DNA of 64,000 bases, taken from Xestospongia bergquistia (lineage: Eukaryota > Porifera > Demospongiae > Haplosclerida > Petrosiidae). Location of the stretch: positions 6,398,775 through 6,462,774 of the forward strand of contig OZ014418.1 of assembly GCA_963965975.1 (NCBI GenBank), in the 5' to 3' direction. Shown piece by piece: positions 26,353 through 38,721 of this stretch. Position 1 is the stretch's first letter, and each line of letters begins with the position of its first letter. The translations under genes were made by a program, and so were the position numbers. The notes beneath the pieces were generated by a model, which did not search any database, had not been told where the DNA came from, and saw nothing but the letters and a program-made list of their open reading frames with translations.

Positions 26353-26918
26353 CAGGGCCTCCAATGTTAGGGAAATTTCCCTAAAACTAGGGAATAATTG
26401 ATTAACTTAGGGTCCAGGGGAGGAATTTTTAAAAATTAAGTAATTTAGGGATTTTATAATTTCAAACTTTTAATAATATTCATAACTAATAATAAATTCA
26501 TAGCCTATTTAAAATCTATTTTTGATAAACATGCATGATTACATACATGTAAAATTTACTGATTAGCAGGCATACTACAAAACAAAGACAAGAAATAGTA
26601 TGAAAACAAAAACTTTAGATGCTATTATTTTGACTAAACGAAGCTTGCCTTGCGCTTGTGTGGAATTTAAACCTGACAGTTCCATGTGCAAATGTGTCAA
26701 CTTAGAAATATATGATAGTGATGAAAGTTCTGACTCTGACAATGACTAAGTATTGGTTTAAGTATAAGATAAGTATTGGTTTTTCTAGAGAAAATTCAAG
26801 GAAATATTGTAAAACTTAAGGGGAGGTTTAGGGGGTTACTAATTTTGTATTTAGGGAAATAAAGGGAAAAATTTTAGTTCCCCTAGGGGAAAATCAAATT
26901 TTGAGGTTGGAGGCCCTG
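26353..26918. mobile_element. Non-autonomous hAT-like element with perfect 8-bp target duplication
   Basis: The element is 566 bp long with 12-bp perfect terminal inverted repeats (CAGGGCCTCCAA at 26353, TTGGAGGCCCTG ending 26918) and a perfect 8-bp direct repeat CTGCTCGG on both sides (26345-26352 and 26919-26926). The 8-bp duplication and CAG-start termini fit hAT. It lies just upstream of copy D. It contains a 49-residue open frame at 26600-26749 but no recognisable transposase core. Confidence 0.88.
26600..26749 (+). pseudogene. Small ORF inside the hAT-like element (probable transposon protein tail)
   Basis: This 49-codon frame carries two CxC motifs (PCACVE, CKCVN) and an acidic Ser/Asp end (SDESSDSDND). 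I do not recognise it. Its position inside a non-autonomous transposon suggests the remnant of an element-encoded protein C-terminus rather than a host gene. Confidence 0.35.
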
Positions 26919-26936
26919 CTGCTCGGTTATAATCAG

Positions 26937-27044
26937 ATCAGCCACACCCACACATTTAAAACTCCACCTCTAGTTTCATCCCCAGCCCTCCTCTACCCCA
27001 ATTAACTATAATCTTTGTAAACCCCATCTCTTCACAATTTGACT
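26937..27044 (+). promoter_or_regulatory. Conserved upstream block of array genes (copy D)
   Basis: Same block as before copies B and C. In copy D a 566-bp hAT-type element is inserted immediately upstream (26353-26918), which places transposon ends within about 20 bp of the block. Confidence 0.45.
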
Positions 27045-30000
27045 ATGTCTGTCTCTCAAGGATCTTGTAAGTATAATACCTTTAATTTTTGATGTTTATA
27101 TACTGTACTGTTGATAATAAACAAAATTAATAATATCAATATAGTATAGTGTCTTGATTATAATAAAATATAAACTTACTACCAAAACTGAATCTTTACT
27201 ACTTTCATATTTAGTCTTGCTATGGTCAAATGTAACTCAAAACATTGAGGAAGTGGGAGACTAATCCATACCTTAGTAAATTTATAAGTATTATTATTCT
27301 ATTGTGATACTAGTTTTTTACTCTGTAGATTGTATTACTAACTCTGAACTAGACAATGTGTTAGATGAAATAGGACCACTAGATTGGGAGGAGGTAGATA
27401 AACTGGGAGAAACCATGCAGACCCTGGATACAAGAGAATCTATTTTTGCTGATACTACAGATCCTATAATAGCTCTCAGGAAGTTATTGGAATACACAAT
27501 AACTCCTCCTTGCCTCACCTCAACTGATCTCATAAGAAATCTTGCAATTATTAAAAAGTTTACATCAGCTTATGCAATATGGTGTCATCATTCATCTTTT
27601 TTAAAAGGTATAGTGGTTATCAGATATTGAACTCTTAATTGACTAAAAAATGTAAAGTTAGTACAAAATTGAGTAATCAATTCTATTAATAATGTTCCTA
27701 AAGACGCTATACATGTTAATCTCCTCACATATATTAATATAATATTTTGTTTATTATATCTATACACATGTAGATCAACCAGTTCTACTACCACAGTTGT
27801 TAAGATATCTTGATGATGTGTCCATTAATGATCTACCATTTCCTGGACTACAACTAGATATCTCTAAAGAGGAGCTCTATAGAAGTGATTATCAGTCATA
27901 TCCTAATAGAACCAAGATAGTTATCTGGGACTACTGGCTTAGACAAAGTTGTGAAACATCAGGAATAACAGTATATTGGAAGGAGGTGATCACTGCTGTT
28001 GATAATAGTGGTCACAAGGAACTTGCTGTGAAGATGTGGAAATACAACATTTATTGTTATGTTTTATCACGTAAGAGATTGTACAATACAACAATTATAT
28101 TTTTTAGTGTTTGCTATTTGATTAATAAGATTGTAATCACCACACCTCTCATTAATGAAAGTTAAATTTAAAACTTCTGCTAGTATTATGACAATCTACA
28201 GCTAATTTTATAATTTTAAAAGTTCAATGTTAACTTACTCATTGATTTTTTGTTTATACTATGAAAGTTATAGCATATCTTTTGAACAATAGAAACATCT
28301 ACAATGCAAGGAATTCTCACTGATTATTATAATGTCAAAGACATTAATAGTAACACTTTTGTTTGACAGAATTACAACTATTGTTAAATTTAAAGTTAAT
28401 TAGTGAGTAGTTTGCTTGAGGTCACAGCTGTACTATTTTTTGAATGCAAAACATCAAAGAAATTTTTGTAAACACTTATGAGTGAATTTTACCTGTTGTT
28501 GACTCATACCAATTATTATCTGATTTCATATGTTATGTGATTGAACTAACTTTTACATAATAATGTGTTAACAAATCAATTTATTATTTACAGGATCATT
28601 ATGTTCCATACCTGATGACCTCATTGATGATGATAATGTTAATAATTGTAAGTTATGTCTGTCTATGTATTATGTAACTACACACATAAATTGCTCAGAA
28701 AATATATAAAATCAAATATTGATAGATAATTGAGGTCTTTAATTTTTCAAACAAGTATATGTTTTTAAGAAATGATAATTATTGATAATTTATAAGAGAA
28801 ATAATGATAATTGTAATAATTGTATTATTCAAGACGCTTTTAACATTTTTTAGATAGTTCATGGACTGATTATCCTTGTAATGTCAGTTCATATCTAATC
28901 AATCCTTTAAACATTGTAGTATTCAGTATTCATTTTGTATATAAGTAATGGTGCTACAAATTTTGTACACAATGTTTTTATGACAGTTGTGTTCATATTT
29001 ATCATAACTATATTAACTTATCCAATGACTTTATTACATTATTTCACACTCTAGACAAGATTCCATATGAAATACCTACACTTGCTGATTTACTTACTGA
29101 GTTAAGTAAGGTCAATCTAGACTCTTTCCTGCTTGGTGTGGGATTAAAAGTACCAATAGATGTACTTATTCAGATTGAACAAGAATGTGGGGGATACATT
29201 GACACAAAGTATAGGCGAAAGGTGTGTGAGTACTGGCTAAACCATTGTCCTGATGACACCTGGGGGGAGGTGATTGTCATTCTAATGAGAACTGGATGTG
29301 CTAAAACCTTCATTCTAGAACTGAAATCGAATCTAAGAAAGCTAAGAAGGCATACAATTCAAGGTAAAAATTAAGTTGGTATTTCAACACATGTATGACT
29401 ATTAACATTTATTAACATTAGATGGCTCTGGAGGGTTTAACACTATATTTATGACTCCAGTGAGTCCTTCAGAAGGTAAATTAATTATTGGATGTTTAGT
29501 ATAACCTTTTGAGAAAAAGCTCACAAAAATTATTACAAAGTGGTTAACAAATACAATAACAGGTACAAATGAAGGAACCCCATACCACTAAGTACTATTC
29601 AAGCCTTTGTTCATATATTCATTAGGTGAATGTAGGACATCATGAGATAAGCATGAGCAAGGGAAGGATAATCGTAGTACATGTCCTAATGGAGTTCCTT
29701 ATCGAACTGTAGCTATGTTTGTCTTTTCTGCTCTCTTTGTAGCCATTTATATTACTATAGTCTTTATTCCAATCTTTCCTTTGTCCCTCTTGACTATACA
29801 TATTTGTTGTAAATATTATTTCTACAAATCTTACAAATAGAATATAAAAATATATGGCTAACTTACCTTAATATATGAACTACAAAATATCTTAAACAAA
29901 CAAACAAAATAGAACACTCCAGAGTAGACTTGCTTGTACTCGCCAATTGTTGTCAATCAAACCTGTACTTGTATCTCAACCAATGAGAATTTTTGAATAA

Positions 30001-33000
30001 CATTTAATTAGTTGGGATAGTTATCACTCTCATCTTTCTAATTGTTTATATCCAATATAATAGTATACACTATTGTCATATCTATATTATTTCACTATCT
30101 GTTATATAGTTAAGTGTCATTATTTAATTAGTTACATTATTTAATTTATAGTTGGTGAGATTCAAGATATGATGTTCTTAATTCCATCTTGCCTGGATAT
30201 TGACTTACTGGGTGTTCATTTCAATATATCATCCTCAGTGTTAGACAAAATTGATCGCAAAGATATAGAGAAGAGTCATCTAGAATTCTTTGAACATCTC
30301 TTATCAACTAATCCTTCACTTACTTGGTCAGATATTGCAGAAGTACTCATTAAGATGAAAAGAACAGATTTTTTCTTAACACTGAAGGATAATTATGGCA
30401 TTCCAGTAAATCAACTCTCTCCTCAAGGTATTTAGAATTCATCTTTATTGTTAGTTGTTACTACAATTTATGTTAGTAAGTACGTTCCATTAATGATATA
30501 ATGATAATTGTTATAATTAATTATGTCACTTGTTAAGGATCATTGATACAGACTGTTTACAAGTAGAAGTACATTATGAAACCGAAACCTCATGCATCCA
30601 ATGTTTAAGTTAATGGTAATTTCAGAAACAATCATATTATACATTTACATGTAGTTTCTTTGTTTGAATTTGGCATGACTGATTGAAGCTCGTGAGTTTT
30701 TGTAATTTAAGCAAACATCTTTGATTAACTTTCTAATCCTCAGAATTAGCCAAAAGCTAGTCCTATCTTATTTTCTTTATAGTATTTTTTAAAATGATTA
30801 CTTCATAGATCATCATCATTTTTGTGATTGTTACTTATATGGATATAATACACATTTGATAGTCAATAGTATATATGTAGTATATACTATTAATGTTTTA
30901 TAGGTAGACAAGATTTAAGTGATGAAGTATGGAGGAAGACAGAGAGGAAGCAAGAACGTGAGTTTAAGCTCAAGGCATCGAAAGAAAAAGATAAAGAAAC
31001 TAGTAAGTAGATCAAAGATAGTTATAAATTATTAATACAAACATATTCATTGTATAGTTGATTTGTGTATAAATAATGATATCCTTTATTTGTACATAAT
31101 CTTAATAATTATTATAAATTAATAAACATTTAGCCATTAATGGGCAATTTAGGGTATGTTGACTTGACTAACAAACAGCGTAATTGAAGTTGTTTAGAGT
31201 TAATACAATTTTCCTATTAGTCTACTATTATATATTAGTGTATTACTATATATTAGTGTATTACTATATATTAGTGTATTACTATATAGTAGTGTATTAC
31301 TATATAGTAGTGTATTACTATATAGTAGTCTATTACTATATATTAGTGTATTAATATATATTAGTGTATTACTATATATAAGTGTATTACTATATATTAG
31401 TGTATTACTATATATAAGTGTATTACTATATATTAGTGTATTACTATATAGTAGTGTATTACTATATAGTAGTGTATTACTATATATTAGTGTATTACTA
31501 TATAGTAGTGTATTACTATATAGTAGTCTATTACTATATAGTAGTCTATTACTATATAGTAGTGTATTAATATATATTAGTGTATTACTATATATAAGTG
31601 TATTACTATATATTAGTGTATTACTATATAGTAGTGTATTACTATATAGTAGTCTATTTCTATATAGTAGTCTATTACTATATATTAGTGTATTACTATA
31701 TATTAGTGTATTACTATAATTATATAAGTGTATTACTATATATTAGTGTATTACTATATATTATTGCATTATTATATATCAGTGTACTAATATATATTAG
31801 TCTATTAATATATATTAGTGTATTACTATATATTAGTGTATTACTATATATTAGTATATTACTATATATAAGTATATTACTATATATTATTATATTACTA
31901 TATATTATTATATTACTATATATTAGTGTATTACTATATATATTAGTGTATTACTATATATTAGTGTATTACTATATATTAGTATATTACTATATATTAG
32001 TATATTACTATATATTAGTGTATTACTATATATTAGTGTATTACTATATATTAGTATATTACTATATATTAGTGTATTACTATATATTAGTGTATTACTA
32101 TATATTAGTGTATTACTATATTACTATATATTAGTGTACTATGTTAAGCTTTTCAGTAGCTACTCAGTTTTACTATCTCAGTAATAAAATTCAACAAAAT
32201 AATTAATCATTTGTGTGTGATTCATTATTTAAGAGACATGTGTTCAGTAGCTTAGTGTTTTTTCTTATTATAGAACAACAATCACTAAAGGAAAAATTAA
32301 AAACAAAGGAAAAGAAAATATTGGAGCTTGAAAACAGTAAGAAACAGATTATTTCTTATAACATATCATTTTCTGAACTATATAGGTTTAAAATCAGTCA
32401 CAACAAAATCTGAAATGAAAGAAAAAATGTTGTCTGCTCAAACTCATGAGATAGAAACCTTACTAAAGGAATTATCAAGTTGTAAAGAGGAATTACTAAA
32501 ATATAAAACCAAACATAGTCCTGTTATGAAGCCTGTAGTCCAGTTAGGTTAGTAAAACATTTGATCTACTATAACACTATATACAATATATAACAGATAT
32601 TTCCCAGTATCTCCCCAAACTGGAGGTAGTTCTTGAACCAGTACAAGATATATGGGAAGAATTAGGAGTATCACTGGGTATAGATCAGTCTGTACTGTCA
32701 TCAATAAAATCTACAACTGGAGACTCTACAAAGTACATGAGACAACTTCTAGAGAAATGGAGTATGAAGGGAGGACAGTTACAAGATCTTGAGGATGGAC
32801 TAATGTCTATTGGAAGGAAGGACTTGATCTCTGGTATGTTATTGAAGAGAATAAGAGTGATGATAGATGTAGAAAATTTACTGAGTACTAAAAGGTGTAG
32901 ATAAAGACATTATACATGGCTTAATTTTCATATTAATTGAGTCAATCTAATATCTCCCTATGTAGGTTTGGTTGAGATGATGGAAGTATCTACTGATACA

Positions 33001-35436
33001 TGTGTAACAGATGTACAGACATCAGAGAGTGAGTTAAATGATGATACTTAATAGCTTATATTTGTTACATGAATGTCATTGATTTTTTTCATTGTATCTA
33101 CAGGTCCTTTAATGCGTAAACGACCCAACCAATTTCCTGAGGATGTCCCATCATCAAAGAGACAAATTGTTACCTCCAGTGAGTTCATGTTTAACACAGT
33201 ATGACTTATATTCCATGTATTAATTTAATGTATAAAGTTTTATCCCATATAGTTGAGATGGAGGAAAGGTCCACTGATGTGATAGATATAGAAATGTCAG
33301 ATGACAGTGAGTGAATAGATAAAATAACCATAGTACTGTATGAAGGCTATAATATACAGTGACTATTGCATTGATTGACTATATATAGCAATTTCTGCCA
33401 TTTTAGAATTATCTATGGTTAAAATGGAGGGTGATATTAAGTCAATGAAGACATCACTAGTTAAAAAAGATGAATCTGTTCAGTTTGACTACCTTATCCC
33501 AGTCAATGGTATATTTATAATATTGTCTCACTCATTAATGATAATCTTATAGATAGATTTTGTGGTGTCCATATAGCAAGCAAGAAGTTATTCCTAATTC
33601 AAGGAGAGTCTCCTCAATCTTTCAATTGGGATGAATATGGTCTAAGAATTAGTGTTCCTCAAGACACTCTTTCTTCAACAGAGACCAGTGAACTAGCAGT
33701 GACTGCACTGGTTGGTGGACAGTTTGTATTACCAGTAGACACTGAACTAATCAGTGTTGTATATGATATATCTGTCTCTAAGCCACTACTTAAACCAGTC
33801 AAATTAGAGATCCAACACTGTGCACATCTAGTTACTGAAGATCATACTAGTTATCTAAGCTTTGCTACAGCTTCTATTGACCAACCAGTTCTTCCTTACC
33901 AGTTCAAGTTAGAGGATGGAGGAGAGTTCAGACCAGGAGACCAATATGGTAGCATCTCTTTATCAGAGTTCTCTTTAAAGAGTATCATTAAATCACTTAC
34001 TCGTCCATTCAGGAAACTACTGGGATATGATGATACATCATCTGACAAATCAACTCTTAATTCTGAAATACAAGAAAACAATATGTCAATCTGTGATTAT
34101 GATAAAGCAATCATTGAAGATACATCAGAACTTACTACTATGAGTGAATTTCAAACAACTGAAGGTACATTATACTTTATACTGTGATATTGTATTTGTA
34201 ATGTATAGATAATTCACTGGAAGCCAACTCTGATATTGCAGCTAATGCTATAATTCCCTCATCAACTTTGTCTAATTTTACTCGTGTGGCACAAGCTACT
34301 CTAACTCATTCTCTTCCTAATGAACAGTCTTTAATTACTACTCCAGTTCAAAGTATACTGTATTACTATAACCTGCTCATTATATCTGTTATTTGTTACT
34401 GTAGATCAGTTTCCTGTTAATAGTTCATCTCCTGATAACATGTATGTAGGTCAGGTAGTATATGAAGTTAAACATCATGATAATGAATGGTTAATGAGAT
34501 TTATGGTTGCTAAACATCTTAATGGTCTACTTGAGGTAATTATGTTATTAGTTAATTATTTAATTGACTATTCATTTCTTTATCTAGTACATTAAGACTT
34601 CTCTCCCAGAAAAGGTTGAGAGAGATAACCATATTTCTTTCACTTTCAATGATGTTAATGGTTTTATTGAACTAGTTCTTGAAGAAGAACAAGAACATCC
34701 ATATGATGGATGGAGTATTAGTCCACATAGTATCCCATCATTGGTTAGGAATATAGTCTTCTGTTGATGTTCTTTACTTGATGATACAGGTATCAAAAAA
34801 TGATGTGGACAAATTTGGTGCTCAATCTCCTCCATCTTTTCCCTCTACACTTATAACAATATCTGTAGATCACAGTCTAAGTACTGTTAAGAGAATAAAA
34901 TATAGTGTACCATTGAAAGGAGTTGAAGCAAATATTAAGAAGATATGTATTGTCAGATCTCTCAGTGACTCTAATGGTAATAATTTTCATTTGTTGTTTA
35001 AATAATTTTTTAATCCTTCCATAGACAGAGGCTCAGTAACATCAGCTGGGGCTGAGTTTCAACCTATTGGTAGGTATATAAAATGTAAACCACAATACAA
35101 TTATAAATTTCATTACTAGCTAATGAGGATCCATTTGAAATATTTCGAAAACAATCTGCAAACCTATGTGATGCCATTGAAGCTGATCCTCTTCGTATTG
35201 CTAATAGACTCAATTCTGACAAACTGATAGCTCCAAGTATCAAGAAAGACATCAAAAGTATGAGTGGTACATCATATGATAAAGCTGATACAATAGTTGA
35301 AGAACTCCAGAGACAAATAGATGCTGACAGTAATCCATTCCAATTTCTAATAAAGATTTCTAAGTTTCTTCAAAACCAAAAAGACAAGGCCCTCAAAGAT
35401 ATTGGCAATGAAATAATGGAGCAACTAAGTCAATAA
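27045..35436 (+). CDS. Death-domain/ZU5 array gene, copy D (most intact copy)
   Basis: Exons: 27045-27066, 27329-27607 (death-fold-like), 27774-28070 (death domain 1), 28594-28647, 29055-29363 (death domain 2), 30151-30427 (death domain 3), 30904-31002, 32274-32335, 32398-32547 (coiled coil), 32597-32833 (death domain 4), 32966-33028, 33104-33178 (bipartite NLS-like, RKRPNQ then SSKRQ), 33253-33306, 33407-33508, 33553-34164 (ZU5), 34209-34352 (Ser/Thr linker), 34405-34535, 34588-34743 and 34790-34976 (beta-rich, UPA position), 35025-35069 and 35120-35436 (C-terminal helical, CARD-like, stop TAA). Every splice site I checked is canonical and phases agree, so this is the best reference copy. 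Its C-terminal domain diverges clearly from those of A-C. The ZU5 end reads SLSEFSLK, with Ser where B and C have Cys. Its intron 31003-32273 holds about 930 bp of 18-bp minisatellite. It converges on the minus-strand gene whose stop is at 35688. Confidence 0.78.
31213..32144. repeat. Expanded 18-bp minisatellite in an intron of copy D
   Basis: About 50 copies of the TATTACTATATATTAGTG unit over about 930 bp, with variant units (AGTAG, ATAAG, TCTAT variants) in blocks, which indicates stepwise expansion. Homologous to the array at 21640-21866. Confidence 0.95.
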
Positions 35437-35687
35437 CTTATAGTGACATTAACATCATGTACATATAACAACACAATATACAATATTGTCCATTCACTTA
35501 TAATGAACACATGTACTATTATTTAATAGTAATATTTTTGTTATTTTGTATTTTACTAACTCAAAATTCAATTGATAAATTGATAATAATTGAATACAGT
35601 AACAATATTCAAAAGAGTATATACTAAAATGATTACAAAAAGCTGTCTTATAGTGAGATATCCAGTCTAGATCTGGTCATTAGGTCT

Positions 35688-38323
35688 TCATTCATTACCA
35701 GCTGATCTTCTAGTAGACAGTTTAGATCTCTTAGAGGAACTAGTAGATGAAGTACTATCACGTTTGGTACCACTTCCTGTAGTAGGAGAGGTACGTGTTT
35801 GTAGTGATGATGATGTTGATGAAAGAGAAGGAGGGAGAGGTGTGGCTAAAACAGTTGATATCCCTGAACTAGGAGGAGTTGGTGCAGATGATCCAGTTCC
35901 TGATGCTGCAGCATTGTTCTGTCCAGCAGTAACAGCAGCTGTTAGAGCTCGAAGTTGTTGTGATTGCATGAGCAGTGCCATATGAAGTGCAGCTGGAGAA
36001 GCCGTGGGAAAGGAGGAGTTAGCTGACGAGAGGAGATTAGTATAGGCTGTAGCAGTGGAACTTGGTAATACCATCTAAAAAGAAAAAGGAGACATTTAAA
36101 GAGTCAATGATTTTATTTAAATATTGCTAATACCTGTGGTTTAGGAGTTGTTGATGATAAAGTTGGTGTTGATGATGTAGTCATACCTCCAGTTCCATCA
36201 GGGATAAGTTGAAGTAATGCTGATGGTCCACTACGAGTGTCTATCTTAGTGACTCTAACAGAACTTGGACGAGAAGTAGGAGTGATAGTATCGGAGTCCC
36301 CTGATGATGCAGGTTTCTTAGTAACTTGTGAGGATGGTCCAACTGGTTCACCTTCTAGTGTAATAGTGGGCGTGCCCATTGTAGATACTGGAGTTAACAT
36401 GTAAGATGGTAGAGCAGATGATTTAGGATTTGTCACTGATGTCTTGATAGCTTTATTAGGGGACACATCTTCAATAGATGTAGTACCATCTGAGAGAGAT
36501 GAGACAATAATAGTTATATTTGATAAATCTGTTCCACTATACAGTAGTAGTCTAAAGGAGTACCTTTGTCATCTTTCGGAGAGCCAGGAGTAGTCTCTGT
36601 CTCACCATCAGGACCATCCTTTTGTTTCCTATCAACACAACAAATCATAAAGACATTATCCTCATATTCTCCTAATTATAAATATTAAATGTTATTTTTC
36701 TTTACAGACATTAATGCAAGCCTGTCTCAAGAACTGGTTCATAGTGAAATATTCTTATTAATTTCTAACCATGTTTCATTTACATGTGCCATACTTAATA
36801 TACTAAGGAAATAGACTGACAATGTCCAATAGCAACTTCTGACATATTTAATATACTAAGGAAATAGACTGACAATGTCCAATAGCAACTTCTGCCATAC
36901 TTAATATACTAAGGAAATAGACTGACAATGTCCAATAGCAACTTCTGCCATATTTAATATACTAAGGAAATAGACTGACAATGTCCAATAGCAACTTCTG
37001 ACATACTTAATAAACTAAGAAAATAGACTGACAATGTCCAATAGCAACTTCTGACATACTTAATATACTAAGGAAATAGACTGACAATGTCCAATAGCAA
37101 CTTCTGACATACTTAATATACTAAGGAAATAGACTGACAATGTCCAATAGCAACTTCTGACATACTTAATATACTAAAGAAATAGACTGACAATGTTCAA
37201 AAGCACTGCATGTTGTCAGTTACTTCAATGTTTAACACCCTAAGACAAACAAATCTAGCAGTCTTCTCAGTAAGGACATTACAAATCCATTTCCTTGTTT
37301 AAGTAACCACACTAGTACATACTGTGTTCTAGCAGCCTCTGCCTTCAGTGCATATTGCTCTCTTAAATAAAATCCATTCTCTATTAGCATAATATCTTGT
37401 TTTAACAGCTGCTTTTTTAGCCTCAGGATATTGGCATAGTTTTACTATGATCTAGCCCTCGCACCAGCTCTTACAGCCTCAACATTTTCAACATACTGTT
37501 TTTAAAACCTAACTCTAGCTCTTTCAAGAGTAATATTTATTAGCAAATCTCTTTCTGACTGCTTTTCTTCTAGCCTCTTTTTTTTTGAAAGAATACACTA
37601 TTTTTTGCCTTTGAAGTTTTTTTCTCATTTTTAAAAGTATTTTCAACTTTTAATACTCTTTTTCGAGGACTAGCATGCATATTGAACTAGGCGTGGCCAA
37701 GTAGTTTATTAACAGGAAGTACTTTATTATAGTTAACAATTAATTACTTCATACTTTGTGAAAGTATTTAATATAGCATCTACTTCACCAGAACCAGGAA
37801 TACAAGTTTGTCTGTGAATGAGAGAGAAAGAGATAAGAAAAAATAAGGAAGCATGAAAATATAATACAAAATGTTGACTAGAACCTAAACAGAAATAAAG
37901 ACAAATTATACAATTTAAATTCTTCAAATATTCTATTAACCTCGCTTTAATTATAGTTGAAGTCGCCACTTGTGTTGACTTATTATATCGACATCTTAAC
38001 TTATACAGTGAAGCCAACCTAGACAACTATAACATATGTACTTATAATCCAATGTACAGTTATACATTAAAATAATGTGTGCATGTGAAATACATGTGAT
38101 ATTCCCATATAACATAATTACAGTCAAAGTCTGCAGGTGTGGGCTTGTTATATAAACTATGGTCTAATGTGTTAGTCATAACATGATTGGACACTAATTA
38201 CTTAATTAATTGACTAACCTCAGCTCTCTCTTCATTACCCATGGGAGGCAAAAGCAGTCTGAAAAGAGAACGTTTTAAATGTCTTCATTTCTCTCTCCAC
38301 TCTTTCATCTGTCCATCCATCCA

Positions 38324-38360
<37 letters not shown>

Positions 38361-38661
38361 ATCCATTCATCAGTATATCTACCTATTTCTATCTGTCCAT
38401 CTATCCATCCATCCATCCATTTACTCATTAGTATAAGGGTCTTTTACAAAGTCCAATAGTAACTGATTAAGACGCAGCATAAACTCCAAGTTAGGATTAC
38501 CAGATATCTACATACACACACATATAAGGAGATAATTACAAGTAAATAAAAGGAGTATTATCTACTTACCCTAGAGAGTCCACTAATAGACTCATAATCA
38601 GATGATGAGACATCTATTTTCCACCATTCTTTGTCTTTAGACTTCTTTATTTTCTCATAAT

Positions 38662-38721
<60 letters not shown>

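Noticed and set aside
31598..32134. 178-codon open frame of Tyr/Ile/Leu/Val repeats
   Set aside because: It is a translation of the 18-bp minisatellite inside an intron; the period being a multiple of three keeps it open.
36787..37195. CRISPR-like regular repeat
   Set aside because: Contiguous 53-bp units without variable spacers in a eukaryotic intron.
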